Assembly: GCF_009429125.1 (NCBI RefSeq)
Contig: NZ_CP045529.1
Coordinates: 3,844,001-3,908,000 of the forward strand
Direction: 5' to 3'
Origin: Luteimicrobium xylanilyticum
GTDB taxonomy: Bacteria > Actinomycetota > Actinomycetes > Actinomycetales > Cellulomonadaceae
DNA length: 64,000 bases
Under the pieces are notes generated by a model. It was not told the DNA's origin. It did no database searches and saw only the letters and a program-made list of their open reading frames with translations. Position numbers and translations under genes: made by a program. Positions 1 through 10,263 of this stretch are shown piece by piece. The first letter of the stretch is position 1, and every line of letters starts with the position of its first letter.

Positions 1-620
1 AGCCCTTCGCCGGCGCGCTCGCCCTGCCGGGCGGATTCGTCCTCCCCGACGAGACCCTCGAGGCGGCCGCCGCGCGCGAGCTCGCCGAGGAGACCGGTGT
101 CGCGCCGCCCGGGCACCTCGAGCAGCTGCGCACCTACGGGCCGCTCGACCGCGACCCCCGCGGCCCCGTCGTGTCGGTCGCGCACCTGCTGCTCGCCCCC
201 GCGTTCGGACTGCCCGCCGCCGGGGGCGACGCCGTCGAGGTCGCGTGGCACGACGTCGGGCCGCTGCTCTCCCGGGGCGGCGGCGGGCGGACGCTCGCCT
301 TCGACCACGAGCGCATCCTCGCCGACGGCGTCGAACGCGCCCGGGCGAAGCTCGAGTACTCGGCGCTCGCGACCGCGTTCTGCGGGCCGGAGTTCACGGT
401 CGCGGACCTCCGCGCCGTGTACGAGGCGGTCTGGGACGTCCAGCTCGACCCCCGCAACTTCCACCGCAAGGCCACCGGCACGCCGGGCTTCCTCGAGGAG
501 ACCGGCCGGACGACGTCGGGCGGCACGGGGCGCCCGGCCGCGCTCTACCGGCTTGCCGCGGCCGCCCAGGATCCGGGCGCCGTCGTCCTCAACCCGCCGC
601 TCATGCGTCCGGACGCCTGA
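1..620 (+). CDS. NUDIX hydrolase, 5' end outside window
   Basis: The frame is open from the first base, so the true start lies upstream of the window. The NUDIX box is visible at once: a GG, then E, then the REL-EE-G core (AARELAEETGV, bases 69-101), which binds the metal and the nucleoside diphosphate-linked substrate. The C-terminal half (from about base 330) resembles the winged-helix extension of NrtR/ADP-ribose-type NUDIX proteins, with a conserved VYEAVWDVQLDPRNFHRK segment. Such proteins are either ADP-ribose pyrophosphatases or NAD/sugar-metabolism repressors; the sequence here does not decide between them. The stop is TGA at 618-620. Confidence 0.85.
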   Translation, partial: PFAGALALPGGFVLPDETLEAAAARELAEETGVAPPGHLEQLRTYGPLDRDPRGPVVSVAHLLLAPAFGLPAAGGDAVEVAWHDVGPLLSRGGGGRTLAFDHERILADGVERARAKLEYSALATAFCGPEFTVADLRAVYEAVWDVQLDPRNFHRKATGTPGFLEETGRTTSGGTGRPAALYRLAAAAQDPGAVVLNPPLMRPDA

Positions 621-670
621 CCCGACGACGCGGGCCACCCCACCCGCCGCGCTGGTGCAAGACTCTCGAC

Positions 671-1315
671 GTGCCCCGACCCCCCCGGAACAGTCCACCC
701 GGGCCACACCGTGACCCGTCACGCTGGCCCGCGTACAACGCGCGACAGGCCGGCCGCCCGCCGCGCGCGCTCCTGGCCCGCGTCCTCGAGCTCGCCGGCC
801 CCGGCGACGGGCGGCACGCACTCGACCTCGGCTGCGGGGCGGGGATCGAGACCGTCGCGCTGCTCGCGGCGGGCTGGCGGGTCACCGCGGTCGACGCCTC
901 CCCCGGCACGGCGGAACTCGTGCGCGCCACGATCCACGACGCCGACCTCCTGCCTGGCGACGGGGAGCTCACCGTCCTCGAGGCAGACCTCACCGACACG
1001 CCGCTTCCGCCCGTGGACCTCGTGTACTCGGGCTGCGCACTGCCGCACCTGCCGCCGACGGCGTTCGCCCGGGCCTGGACGCGCGTCCGGTCCGCACTGG
1101 CGCCTGGTGCGTGGCTCGCCGTCGACCTCTTCGGCGACCGCGACTCGTGGGCGATCGACGGCGCCGAGACCTACCTGACCCGGAACGACGTCGAGCGCCT
1201 GCTCGACGGGCTCGACGTCGTCGCGCTCGATGAGTCCGAGCACGACGGTCCCGCGTTCAGCGGCCCGAAGCACTGGCACGAGTTCGGTGTCGTCGCCCGG
1301 CATCCGCACAGCTGA
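671..1315 (+). CDS. Class I SAM-dependent methyltransferase
   Basis: Predicted cytosolic methyltransferase of 214 residues. Motif I is clear (LDLGCGAGIETVALLAAGWR), the glycine-rich SAM-binding loop, followed by the acidic VTAVDAS strand end that holds the ribose and by DLVYSGCALPHLP as motif IV. The fold matches small tellurite-resistance TehB-like or generic methyltransferases; the acceptor cannot be read from sequence. The frame is open far upstream, but similarity to methyltransferases only begins after the NUDIX gene, so I chose GTG at 671. It has no clear Shine-Dalgarno sequence and AAGACT lies 6 bases upstream, so it may be leaderless. The start is the uncertain part. Confidence 0.8.
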   Translation: MPRPPRNSPPGPHRDPSRWPAYNARQAGRPPRALLARVLELAGPGDGRHALDLGCGAGIETVALLAAGWRVTAVDASPGTAELVRATIHDADLLPGDGELTVLEADLTDTPLPPVDLVYSGCALPHLPPTAFARAWTRVRSALAPGAWLAVDLFGDRDSWAIDGAETYLTRNDVERLLDGLDVVALDESEHDGPAFSGPKHWHEFGVVARHPHS

Positions 1316-1338
1316 CCGACTCGGCGTCTGGCGCGGTC

Positions 1339-1470
1339 GAGTTTTCACGCCACGCAACACGCAGATTCCCAGCCGTGTTGCGGCGACGGCCGATATGCCC
1401 GGAATGCCCTGCGCTGGGCGCTCGCCGCGGGGGTCGCGGCCGCGGAATCTGTTGCGTGGCGCGGAAACTC
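1339..1470. repeat. Inverted-repeat element with 21-bp ends
   Basis: A 132-bp stretch between convergent genes begins at 1339 with GAGTTTTCACGCCACGCAAC plus one A and ends at 1470 with the reverse complement of GAGTTTCCGCGCCACGCAAC plus one A. That is 19 of 21 matching bases. An inner pair, CAGATTCC/GGAATCTG (1362-1369 and 1444-1451), continues the symmetry. It could be a bidirectional terminator or a MITE-like insertion. No clear target-site duplication is seen. Confidence 0.55.
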
Positions 1471-1477
1471 CGCGCTC

Positions 1478-3294
<1,817 letters not shown>

Positions 3295-3393
3295 TGTGCA
3301 GTTGTGCGGCCCACCCTAGCGCGTCCCCGCGCGGCCTCTCGCGCGGGTGACGCGACCGGGTTCAGGGCAATCCTCTGGTGGCAGCCTGCTGCC

Positions 3394-4782
3394 TCAAGCC
3401 GTGACGGACCGTGCCGGCACGTCCGGCCGGTTCGTGATCCCGACGGCGGACACCGCGCCACCGAGCGCCAGCAGCACCGCGCACAGGACCATCGCCCGGT
3501 GGAACCCTGCGACGTCGAAGGTGCTCCCGACGACGATCCCCGCGCACGCGACCGTGACCAGCCCGGCGACGCGCGCGACGGCGTTGTTCACGGCCGACCC
3601 GATGCCGGCGTCCTCGGTGGGGACGGCCCCGAGGATCGCGGCCGTGAGCGGTGCGACCGTGACCGACAACCCCAGCCCCAGCAGGACGACGCCCGGCAGC
3701 ACCTGCGACAGGTAGGACGCCTCGGCGTCGGTGCGCAGCAGCGTCAGCATGCCGACGGCGGCCACGACCGGCCCCGCCGCCATGAACCAGCGCGGCCCGT
3801 GCCGCCCGGCGAGGAGTCCGAACCGCGTGGACAGCCCGATCATCACGACCGTCGACGGGAGCTGCGCGAGCCCCGCCTGGAACGCGGAGTAGCCCGCTAC
3901 CTGCTGCAGGAAGATCGAGATCGCGAACGACACGAGCCCGAGCGCGCCGTAGACGACGAGCGTCGCGACGTTGCCGACGGCGAAGTTCCGGACGTTGAAG
4001 AGCGACATCGGCAGCATCGGGTCGGGGTCGTGGAGCTCCCAGGCGACGAACGCGACGAGCGACACGACGCCGACCACGACCGGCGCCCACACGAGCGCGC
4101 TCCCCCACCCGCGCGCGCCGAGCTCGATCAGCCCGAACACGGTCCCGGCCAGGCCGACGGTCGCCAGCGTGGCCCCCAGCCCGTCGATGTGCCGGCCCGT
4201 GACGGTCGCCCCGCGCGGGACACCGCGCAGCAGCCAGAGCGTCACGGCGATCGGGAGCACGTTGATCGCGAAGACCCAGCGCCAGGAGAGCGAGTCGACG
4301 AACACGCCGCCGACGAGCGGCCCGAGCAGGCCGGCAGCGCTCGTCCACGCGGTCCACGCACCGATCGCGCGGGACTGCGCCGGACCGCTGAACGTCGCGA
4401 TGATGAGCGCGAGCGAGCTCGGCACCAGCAGGGCGCCGGCGACGCCCTGGAGGCCGCGCGCCACCACGAGGAACACGCCGGTCGGCGCGAGCGCGCACGC
4501 GATCGACGTCACTCCGAAGCCCGCGATCCCGACGACGAGGATCCGTTTGCGCCCGTGCACGTCCGACAGCGAGCCTGCGAGCAGGATGAGCGCCCCGAGC
4601 GTCACGAGGTACGCGTCGACGACCCACTGCTGGAGGGCGAGCGCGTCGAGCCCGGAGTCCAGCGGCCCGGCGAGGTCGCGCGAGATCGCCGGCAGCGCCA
4701 CGTTCACGACGGACCCGTCGAGGAACGCGACGAACGTCGCGAGGATCGCGACGGCGAGCACGCGCCGCTGGGCCGGGGTCAC
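3394..4782 (-). CDS. MFS drug exporter, DHA2 (EmrB/QacA) type
   Basis: Integral membrane transporter of 462 residues with about 14 hydrophobic segments, as in the 14-TMS DHA2 family. The N-terminus carries the family signature FVAFLDGSVVNVALPAI, and the loop-2 motif appears as GSLSDVHGRKRI. It should be a proton-driven efflux pump. It lies downstream of a hydrolase and a (frameshifted) quinone oxidoreductase gene on the same strand, with gaps of only 36-40 bases. The three probably form one operon under the HxlR-type regulator at 6580, which fits export or detoxification of an electrophilic or quinone-like compound. Substrate is inferred, not known. The start codon is GTG. Confidence 0.88.
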   Translation of the reverse strand: MTPAQRRVLAVAILATFVAFLDGSVVNVALPAISRDLAGPLDSGLDALALQQWVVDAYLVTLGALILLAGSLSDVHGRKRILVVGIAGFGVTSIACALAPTGVFLVVARGLQGVAGALLVPSSLALIIATFSGPAQSRAIGAWTAWTSAAGLLGPLVGGVFVDSLSWRWVFAINVLPIAVTLWLLRGVPRGATVTGRHIDGLGATLATVGLAGTVFGLIELGARGWGSALVWAPVVVGVVSLVAFVAWELHDPDPMLPMSLFNVRNFAVGNVATLVVYGALGLVSFAISIFLQQVAGYSAFQAGLAQLPSTVVMIGLSTRFGLLAGRHGPRWFMAAGPVVAAVGMLTLLRTDAEASYLSQVLPGVVLLGLGLSVTVAPLTAAILGAVPTEDAGIGSAVNNAVARVAGLVTVACAGIVVGSTFDVAGFHRAMVLCAVLLALGGAVSAVGITNRPDVPARSVTA

Positions 4783-4822
4783 GGGGTCCAGCGTGCGCCG
4801 TCGGGCGCTCTCCCGCGCGGCG

Positions 4823-5407
4823 TCAGGAGAGCCGGTCGAGGAACGCCAGCACCCGCTCGGTCAGCAGCGCGGTCGCGGCTGCGTCGTAGGACGGCAGGGT
4901 GTCGTCCTCGAAGAGGTGCGCGTCGCCCGGGTAGACGAAGAGCTCGCCGTCGGAAGCTGTGGCGACGAGCTCGCGCGCGGCGTCGAGGTCGCCCTCCTTC
5001 GCGAAGAACTCGTCCTCGTCCATGCCGTGCACCTGGACTGGCACACCGTCGGGCCAGGGCCCGATGGCCCAGTCGCCGGTGATGGGGAGGCACGACTCCA
5101 GGAAGACCGCGCCCGCCGCGCCGGTCCTCGTCTGGGCGAGGCGCTGCGCCTGCATGACGCCGGACGAGATCCCCGCGTACACGACCCCCGACGGCAGCGC
5201 GGCCACGGCCTCGTCCGCGAGCGCCTGCAGGTCGGGGCCGTCAGCGCCCTCCGCGAAGGCCGCACCGTCGGGGATGGTCGCGAAGGTGCGACCACCGTAG
5301 AGGTCGGGCGTGTGCACCGTGTGCCCGCCGGCACGCAGCCGGTCGGCGAGGTGTCGGACGCCGTCCGTGAGCCCCAGGACATGGTGGAAGAGCACGAGCT
5401 CGGTCAT
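4823..5407 (-). CDS. Dienelactone hydrolase family protein
   Basis: A 194-residue alpha/beta-hydrolase of the dienelactone hydrolase family (typical length about 200-240). The strand-nucleophile-helix turn reads YAGISSGVMQAQ, so the usual Gly-x-Cys-x-Gly nucleophile is replaced by a serine-containing turn. The histidine region is YPGDAHLFEDD. It may act as an esterase or lactone hydrolase rather than a true dienelactone hydrolase. It is followed after 40 bases by the MFS exporter and preceded after 36 bases by the oxidoreductase gene, as in an operon. ATG start at 5407. Confidence 0.8.
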   Translation of the reverse strand: MTELVLFHHVLGLTDGVRHLADRLRAGGHTVHTPDLYGGRTFATIPDGAAFAEGADGPDLQALADEAVAALPSGVVYAGISSGVMQAQRLAQTRTGAAGAVFLESCLPITGDWAIGPWPDGVPVQVHGMDEDEFFAKEGDLDAARELVATASDGELFVYPGDAHLFEDDTLPSYDAAATALLTERVLAFLDRLS

Positions 5408-5443
5408 GCCTGCACGGTACGTGCGTCCGCCGACACTCGCCGA

Positions 5444-6414
5444 TCAGCTCACGAGGACGAGCTTGCCGCGGAGACCGCCCTTGGCGAGCCTGCGGTGGGC
5501 GTCGGCGGCATCGGCGAGGGGCAGCTCCTCGGCGACCCGGGCCGGCAGCGTGCCGTCGGCGGCGTCGCGGAGGAGACGTGCGAGCCGGGGCGCGTCGGGC
5601 TCGACGTGCACGCCGTCGACGGTGATCCCCCGCGCGGGCTCCGGCATGAACCCGCGCGTCGCACTCACGAACGTGCCACCGTCTCGGACGGCGTCGAGCA
5701 GCTCGTGCGAGGCGAGCCCGGCGTTGAAGACGCCGTCGACGCCGTCCGGCACGACGGCGCGCGCGGCGGCCGCGATGCCCGCCGCGTCGGTCCGGGGCAG
5801 GACCTCGGCACCGAGCCCGGCGACGAAGGCGTCGTCGTCCGCAGAGCCGACGGCGAGCACGCGCGCCCCGCGCCCGACGGCGTCGCGCACCGCGGCCGCA
5901 CCGACCGGACCGCTGGCCCCGGTCACGAGCACGGTGGAGCCGTCGAGGTCGCCGGCCAGGCTCGCGAGCAGGTCGATCGCGTGGGCACCGGTCAGCGCGT
6001 TCATCGCGAGGACGGACGCCTCGGCGTCGCTCACGCCGTCCGGGACGGGCGTGACCCAGGCCGGGTCGACGACGATCACCTCGGCGTAGCTGCCCGCCCC
6101 CGCCGCCTCCCCGAACCAGGGGACGAACCCGGCTACCCGGGTCCCGGCCGCAAGGACGCCGTCGGGCGCGACGTCGGCGGACGCGGCGGCGTCGTCGAGC
6201 AGAGTGCCCGCGAAGTCCCAGCCGAGCACAGCGGGGAACGTGAGGTCGGGGGTCATGGCTGCGAAGTCCCCGGCGCGGGTGCCGAGGTCGGCGGGGTTGA
6301 CGGCGCGGGCCGCGACGTGGACGCGCACCCGCCCGGGCACGGCCTCGGGGTGGGCCGGTCGACGACCTCGAGGACGTCTTCGTCGCCGTAGTGAGAGAGC
6401 TGGACGACCTGCAT
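5444..6414 (-). pseudogene. NADP-dependent quinone oxidoreductase, frameshifted
   Basis: A zinc-independent medium-chain dehydrogenase/quinone oxidoreductase. The N-terminal piece starts at ATG 6414 behind AAGGAG and reads MQVVQLSHYGDEDVLEVVDR. From about 6350 the homologous sequence continues in another frame (VRVHVAARAVNPADLGTRAG, then the NADP-binding VLVTGASGPVGAAAV). The join falls at a run of four G on the plus strand (6347-6350), and one missing base explains it. The family's usual length of about 315-325 residues is restored when one base is added. Either this is a genuine inactivating mutation or a sequencing error. Divergent from an HxlR-type regulator with an operator between them, as in the qorR-qor2 pair of Corynebacterium glutamicum. 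Confidence 0.8.
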
Positions 6415-6505
6415 GGTGGGGCTCCTTCGAGTGGGTCGATGCCCGGAGGGGTTTCCCGGCCGGGCTGTTGCCACTACCGTAAGAACACCCAGGCACCATC
6501 GGGAA

Positions 6506-6527
6506 GTAGGTACCTTCAGGTGCCTAC
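6506..6527. promoter_or_regulatory. Candidate HxlR-type operator
   Basis: A 22-bp near-perfect inverted repeat, GTAGGTACCT-tc-AGGTGCCTAC (one base off symmetry), lies between the divergent oxidoreductase and HxlR-family genes. Size, symmetry and position fit a dimeric DUF24/HxlR regulator controlling both directions. Confidence 0.7.
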
Positions 6528-6579
6528 CCCACCCGTGGGAACTGTTGTTCACCAGCACCAACACCCCGGAGGCAGCCCC

Positions 6580-7014
6580 GTGCCGACCCTCACCGCAGCC
6601 CAGGAACGCGAGCTCGCACGACTCGAGTACAACGCGTTCTTCGAGGCCTGCCCCAGCCGCCGGGTCCTCGAGACCATCGGCAACAAGTGGGCGTGCCTCG
6701 TGGTCAACGCGCTCGAGGGCGGCCCGCTGCGCCACTCCGAGATCGCCCGGACGATCGCCGGCGCGAGCCAGAAGATGCTCACCCAGACCCTTCGGACCCT
6801 CGAACGCGACGGCATCGTGACGCGCACCGTCATCCCGACGGTGCCGGTACGGGTCGACTACGAGCTGACCGACCTCGGCGCGAGCCTCACGCCCGTGCTG
6901 CACGCGCTCAAGGCGTGGAGCGAGGCCCACATCGGGCAGATCCTCGACGCCCGCGACGCGTACGACGCGCGCGACGGCGAACCCACGGTGGCGGCGGTCG
7001 CCGCGCGCGCCTGA
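6580..7014 (+). CDS. HxlR (DUF24) family redox-type regulator
   Basis: Winged-helix DNA-binding protein of 144 residues. The HxlR core is evident: VLETIGNKWACLVVNAL, LRHSEIARTIAGASQKMLTQ (recognition helix), LERDGIVTRTV and VDYELTDLG. Cys24 in FFEACPSRR occupies the position of the single conserved thiol used by quinone/diamide sensors such as QorR, YodB and HypR. GTG at 6580 was chosen because GGAGG lies 7 bases upstream and similarity starts there; the open frame upstream is not supported. It probably represses the divergent oxidoreductase-hydrolase-exporter operon and itself through the 6506-6527 palindrome. Confidence 0.9.
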   Translation: MPTLTAAQERELARLEYNAFFEACPSRRVLETIGNKWACLVVNALEGGPLRHSEIARTIAGASQKMLTQTLRTLERDGIVTRTVIPTVPVRVDYELTDLGASLTPVLHALKAWSEAHIGQILDARDAYDARDGEPTVAAVAARA

Positions 7015-7046
7015 GCCAGGGGCCGTCGTCGGGCGCAGACGACCGC

Positions 7047-7420
7047 TCAAGCCGCCCAGGGCGGCGTGCCGACGAGCGTCCCGTCGGCCATGGTCGCGGA
7101 GAACCCCGCCCGGATCGCCACGTGCAGGACGGCCGGCGTCTCGCGGTCGTTCACGAGCTGGATCGGTGACCCGGCCGGCACGACCGCCGCATCGCCGGGG
7201 CCGAGCTCGGCGCCGTCGGGGGTCAGCCGGACCCTCCCCTCGAGGACGGCGAACACCTCGTCGCTGTCGATGGTGTGCGCCTCGACCGTCGTGAGGCCGG
7301 CGTCGACGGTGAGCCGCCACAGGCAGAGCTGGCGGGACCCGAGCCGCGGGCGGCGAGGGACGTGAAGCGGACGCCGGGAAGCTCGAAGCTCTCGGCCTCG
7401 GACGCGCGGGTGACGGGCAT
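7047..7420 (-). pseudogene. Cupin-domain protein, frameshifted
   Basis: Small single-domain cupin. The N-terminus (MPVTRASEAESFELPGVRFT) starts at ATG 7420 behind GGAGGAG. The cupin barrel continues in another frame from about 7350: RLGSRQLCLWRLTVD, HTIDSDEVFAVLEGR with GxxxxxPxG-like GPGDAAVVPAGSP. One missing base within 7345-7353 (a GC-rich CCGCGGGCGGCG run on the plus strand) separates the halves; restoring it gives about 124 residues, normal for this family. The gene is divergent from a marR-type regulator whose operator overlaps both promoters. Function unknown. Confidence 0.7.
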
Positions 7421-7436
7421 GGCTCCTCCACATAGA

Positions 7437-7470
7437 CAAGTTAACTTGAACAAGTTGTCTTGGCTATCCT
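7437..7470 (+). promoter_or_regulatory. MarR operator and leaderless promoter
   Basis: CAAGTTAACTTG (7437-7448) is a perfect 12-bp palindrome and ACAAGTTGT (7450-7458) a second symmetric site. They overlap a promoter TTAACT-N18-TATCCT (7441-7446 and 7465-7470). The -10 lies only 6 bases before the ATG of the MarR gene, so transcript and protein probably start together. The sites would allow autorepression and control of the divergent cupin gene. Confidence 0.65.
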
Positions 7471-7476
7471 GCGGGC

Positions 7477-7950
7477 ATGGCACGCGCGGCGCAACCCCCC
7501 TCCGACCTCGGCATCCTCGTGCTGCTCGCGCACCAGAGCTTCCTGCGGCAGCTCCACGCCGACCTCGCCGCGAAGGGGTTCGACGAGCTCGGCGGGTCCG
7601 ACGGCGTCGTCATGCGGGTCCTCAGCTCGGGTCCGCGGACCATCAGCGAGCTCGCCGGCCTGCTCGAGGTCACACCCCAGGCCGCCGCGCAGACCGTCGA
7701 CGGCATGGAACGACGCGGGTTCGTCGTCCGCCGCCCCGACCCGCGCGACGGTCGAGCCCGCCTCGTCGAGCTCAGCGACCGCGGACGCGAGTCGATCGGC
7801 GCCGCCCGCGCCTTCCACCGCGACTTCGAGGACGCGCTCGTGCAGCGGCACGGCCGCGAGACGATCGACCGGTTCCGGTCCGTGCTGAGCGGGATGGCGG
7901 AGCAGGCGCCCGACGGCCTCGACCGGGAGCTGCGCGCGCTGTACCTCTGA
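7477..7950 (+). CDS. MarR family transcriptional regulator
   Basis: 157-residue winged-helix regulator. The DNA-binding part reads RTISELAGLLEVTPQAAAQT (helix-turn-helix), followed by VDGMERRGFVVRRPDPRDGRA, the typical beta-wing with the conserved DxRxxR. ATG at 7477 has no Shine-Dalgarno sequence but a -10 box 6 bases upstream, indicating a leaderless mRNA. Divergent from the cupin gene and likely to regulate it. The ligand is unknown. Confidence 0.9.
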   Translation: MARAAQPPSDLGILVLLAHQSFLRQLHADLAAKGFDELGGSDGVVMRVLSSGPRTISELAGLLEVTPQAAAQTVDGMERRGFVVRRPDPRDGRARLVELSDRGRESIGAARAFHRDFEDALVQRHGRETIDRFRSVLSGMAEQAPDGLDRELRALYL

Positions 7951-7953
7951 CCG

Positions 7954-8028
7954 CGCCGAGATCGAGGGTCTCTCACCGAAACCGGGCCTGCTGGCCCCGA
8001 TCTCGGCCGGGAGCCCTCGATCTCGGCG
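7954..8028. terminator. Long stem between convergent genes
   Basis: Perfect 15-bp arms CGCCGAGATCGAGGG (7954-7968) and CCCTCGATCTCGGCG (8014-8028) flank 45 bases that contain a further copy of CGATCTCGGC. The stem lies exactly between the ends of the marR and ABC-F genes and probably terminates both. There is no T-tract. Confidence 0.6.
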
Positions 8029-8029
8029 G

Positions 8030-9688
8030 TCAGCTCAGCTCGAGCGTCGGCCAGTCCGCGAGCTCGTCGCGCATCCGGCGGTCGTGCGTCGCGACGACGA
8101 CGGCGGCCGAGGTCGCTTGCAGCGCGCGCGTCAGCTCGTCCACGAGGTCGATGGACAGGTGGTTGGTCGGCTCGTCGAGGACGAGCAGGTGCGGGACGGC
8201 GAGGAGCGCCCGGGCGAGCTCGAACCGGCGGCGCTGCCCCGCGGACAGCTCGGCGAGCGGCCGGTCGAGGTCGTCCTCCGTGAGCAGCCCCAGCGCGGCG
8301 ACGGGGACGAGCAGCTCGGGGTCGAGGGCGCCGGCGGCCAGCAGGTCCAGGGCCTCACGCGCGTAGGCGTCGAAGCCCGTCGCGAGCCGACCGTCCCCCA
8401 TCCGCAGCCCCACGGGCACCGACTCCTCCTGCCCGACGATCCCGATCCGCGCTCCGTCGACCACGCGCCGCGTCCCCCGGCCCAGCGCGAGCGTGCCCGC
8501 GAGCGCCCCGAGGAGCGTCGACTTGCCGGACCCGTTCGGCCCGACGACGAGCAGGCGCCCCGACGGCGGGACCGCCACGCGGGTGCCGGGCAGGTCGAGG
8601 CGCCGCCCGACGCGCGGGTTGCGGACCTCGACGACCGGCTCGCCCGGGTCCCACCCCGGCGACATCGCGAGCAGGTCCGGGAACCGGAGCTCGAGCGGCG
8701 GGACCGGCACCTCGACGGCCTCGGCCTCGAGCTTCTGGACGAGGCGGTCCGCGGCCTTGACGTGGATGCGTGCGCGCGTGCCGCGGCGGTTCTTGTTCGA
8801 CCCCTTGGGCGGACGCCACTCGTCGGACAGCCCCTCGTAGGAGGCGTCGAGCCGTTCCGCGAGCTGCGCGGCGCGCTTGCGCTCCGCGGTGTACCGCTGC
8901 CGCCACCGCACGAGCGCCTGGTTCTTCGCGAACCGGTACGACAGGTAACCGGGCTGCCCGTACAGCGTCGGGGTGCCGTCCATCGAGGGGTCGAGGTCGA
9001 GGATCGCCGTGGCGACGTCGTCGAGGAGCTGCCGGTCGTGCGTCACCACCACGACCCCGCCCCGCCACGCGGCGAGCTGCTGGGTGAGGAACCCGATCGC
9101 GGCGTCGTCGAGGTGGTTGGTGGGTTCGTCGAGGAGCAGGAGGTCCGTGCGCTCCGCGAGGCGGCACGCCAGCCGCACCCGGTAGCGTTCGCCGACGCTC
9201 AGCTCGTCGAGGAGGCGCGCGTGGTCGCGCGGGGCGCCGAGCCGGGAGAGCGCCTCGTCGACGCGGTGGTCCGCGTCCCACGCCTCGAGGTGCTCGGCGC
9301 GGGCGAGGAGCTCGGTCAGCTCCCCCAGCCCGACGGCGTCGGCGTCGTGGTCGAAGGTCCGCGCCGCCGCGTCGAGCGCGTCCGCGGCGGCCCGCACGTC
9401 GGCGAGGGTCGCACGCACCACGTCACCGACCGTGGTCCCGGGCGGCGACCGCAGCTCCTGCTCGACGAGCGCCAGGCTCCCGTGCCGCACCACCTCCCCC
9501 GACGACGGCGCGAGCGGGTGCCCGTCGGCGCTCTCGCCCGCCAGCACGTGCAGCAGGGTCGACTTGCCCGACCCGTTCTCGCCCACCACACCCAGCCGGG
9601 CGCCGTCGGGCACGCGGAACGACACGCCCCGGAACACGGGGCGGCCGGGGTACGCGAAGCCGAGGTCGCGGGCGACGAGATGGGGCAT
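8030..9688 (-). CDS. ABC-F family ATP-binding protein
   Basis: A 552-residue soluble protein with two complete nucleotide-binding domains and no membrane segment, the ABC-F layout. Domain 1 has Walker A GENGSGKST, signature LSVGERYRVRLA and Walker B LLLLDEPTNHLDD. Domain 2 has GPNGSGKST, LSAGQRRRFELARALL and LLVLDEPTNHLSID. The basic linker between them (RWRQRYTAERKRAAQLAERL onward) would enter the ribosomal E site. Members are translation factors or ribosome-protecting antibiotic-resistance proteins of the TlrC/OleB group; the sequence here does not decide. ATG start at 9688. Confidence 0.92.
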   Translation of the reverse strand: MPHLVARDLGFAYPGRPVFRGVSFRVPDGARLGVVGENGSGKSTLLHVLAGESADGHPLAPSSGEVVRHGSLALVEQELRSPPGTTVGDVVRATLADVRAAADALDAAARTFDHDADAVGLGELTELLARAEHLEAWDADHRVDEALSRLGAPRDHARLLDELSVGERYRVRLACRLAERTDLLLLDEPTNHLDDAAIGFLTQQLAAWRGGVVVVTHDRQLLDDVATAILDLDPSMDGTPTLYGQPGYLSYRFAKNQALVRWRQRYTAERKRAAQLAERLDASYEGLSDEWRPPKGSNKNRRGTRARIHVKAADRLVQKLEAEAVEVPVPPLELRFPDLLAMSPGWDPGEPVVEVRNPRVGRRLDLPGTRVAVPPSGRLLVVGPNGSGKSTLLGALAGTLALGRGTRRVVDGARIGIVGQEESVPVGLRMGDGRLATGFDAYAREALDLLAAGALDPELLVPVAALGLLTEDDLDRPLAELSAGQRRRFELARALLAVPHLLVLDEPTNHLSIDLVDELTRALQATSAAVVVATHDRRMRDELADWPTLELS

Positions 9689-9738
9689 CGGACCAGGCTA
9701 CGAGGTGCCGAGCCGGCCACCTGCCAGACTGGTGCCCC

Positions 9739-10263
9739 GTGAACCTCGACGACCTCGCCCGACAGATCCACGCCGTCTCCCACCTGACCGGCACGTTCAC
9801 GCTCCGGTCGGGGCGCACGGCGACGGAGTACTTCGACAAGTACCGGTTCGAGGCGGACCCGGTCCTGCTCGACGCGGTCGCCGAGGCCATGGCGCCGCTG
9901 GTCCCCGACGACGTCGAGGTCCTGGCCGGCCTCGAGCTCGGCGGCATCCCCGTCGTGACCGCGCTGGGCCGGCACACGGGGCTGCCGTGCGCGTTCGTCC
10001 GCAAGCAGGCGAAGGCCTACGGGACGGCGCGGCTCGCGGAAGGCGCCGACGTCGCGGGCCGGCGGGTGCTCGTCGTCGAGGACGTCGTCACGAGCGGCGG
10101 CCAGGTCGTCCTGTCGACGGCGGACCTGCGGGCCGCGGGCGCCCAGGTCACCGACGCACTGTGCGTGATCGACCGGCAGGAGGGCGGCGCGGAGGCGCTC
10201 GCCGGGCACGGCATCGCGCTCCGCTCGCTCGTCACCGCGGCCGACCTGCGCGCCACCGCCTGA
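9739..10263 (+). CDS. pyrE: Orotate phosphoribosyltransferase
   Basis: Type I phosphoribosyltransferase converting orotate and PRPP to OMP in pyrimidine synthesis. The PRPP-binding loop is VLVVEDVVTSGGQ (about residues 111-123). The family elements GTFTLRSGR, YFDKYRFEADP, GLELGGIP and FVRKQAKAYGTAR, which carries the catalytic lysines, are all in place. The length of 174 residues is normal. GTG at 9739 has no Shine-Dalgarno sequence, and CAGACT lies 8 bases upstream, so a leaderless start is possible. Not clustered with other pyr genes. Confidence 0.95.
   Translation: MNLDDLARQIHAVSHLTGTFTLRSGRTATEYFDKYRFEADPVLLDAVAEAMAPLVPDDVEVLAGLELGGIPVVTALGRHTGLPCAFVRKQAKAYGTARLAEGADVAGRRVLVVEDVVTSGGQVVLSTADLRAAGAQVTDALCVIDRQEGGAEALAGHGIALRSLVTAADLRATA

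Noticed and set aside
3304-5082. Open frame of 592 codons on the plus strand opposite the MFS and hydrolase genes
   Set aside because: It is very rich in Arg, Asp and His with no domain pattern, as expected opposite GC-rich coding sequence; the minus-strand genes have clear family motifs.
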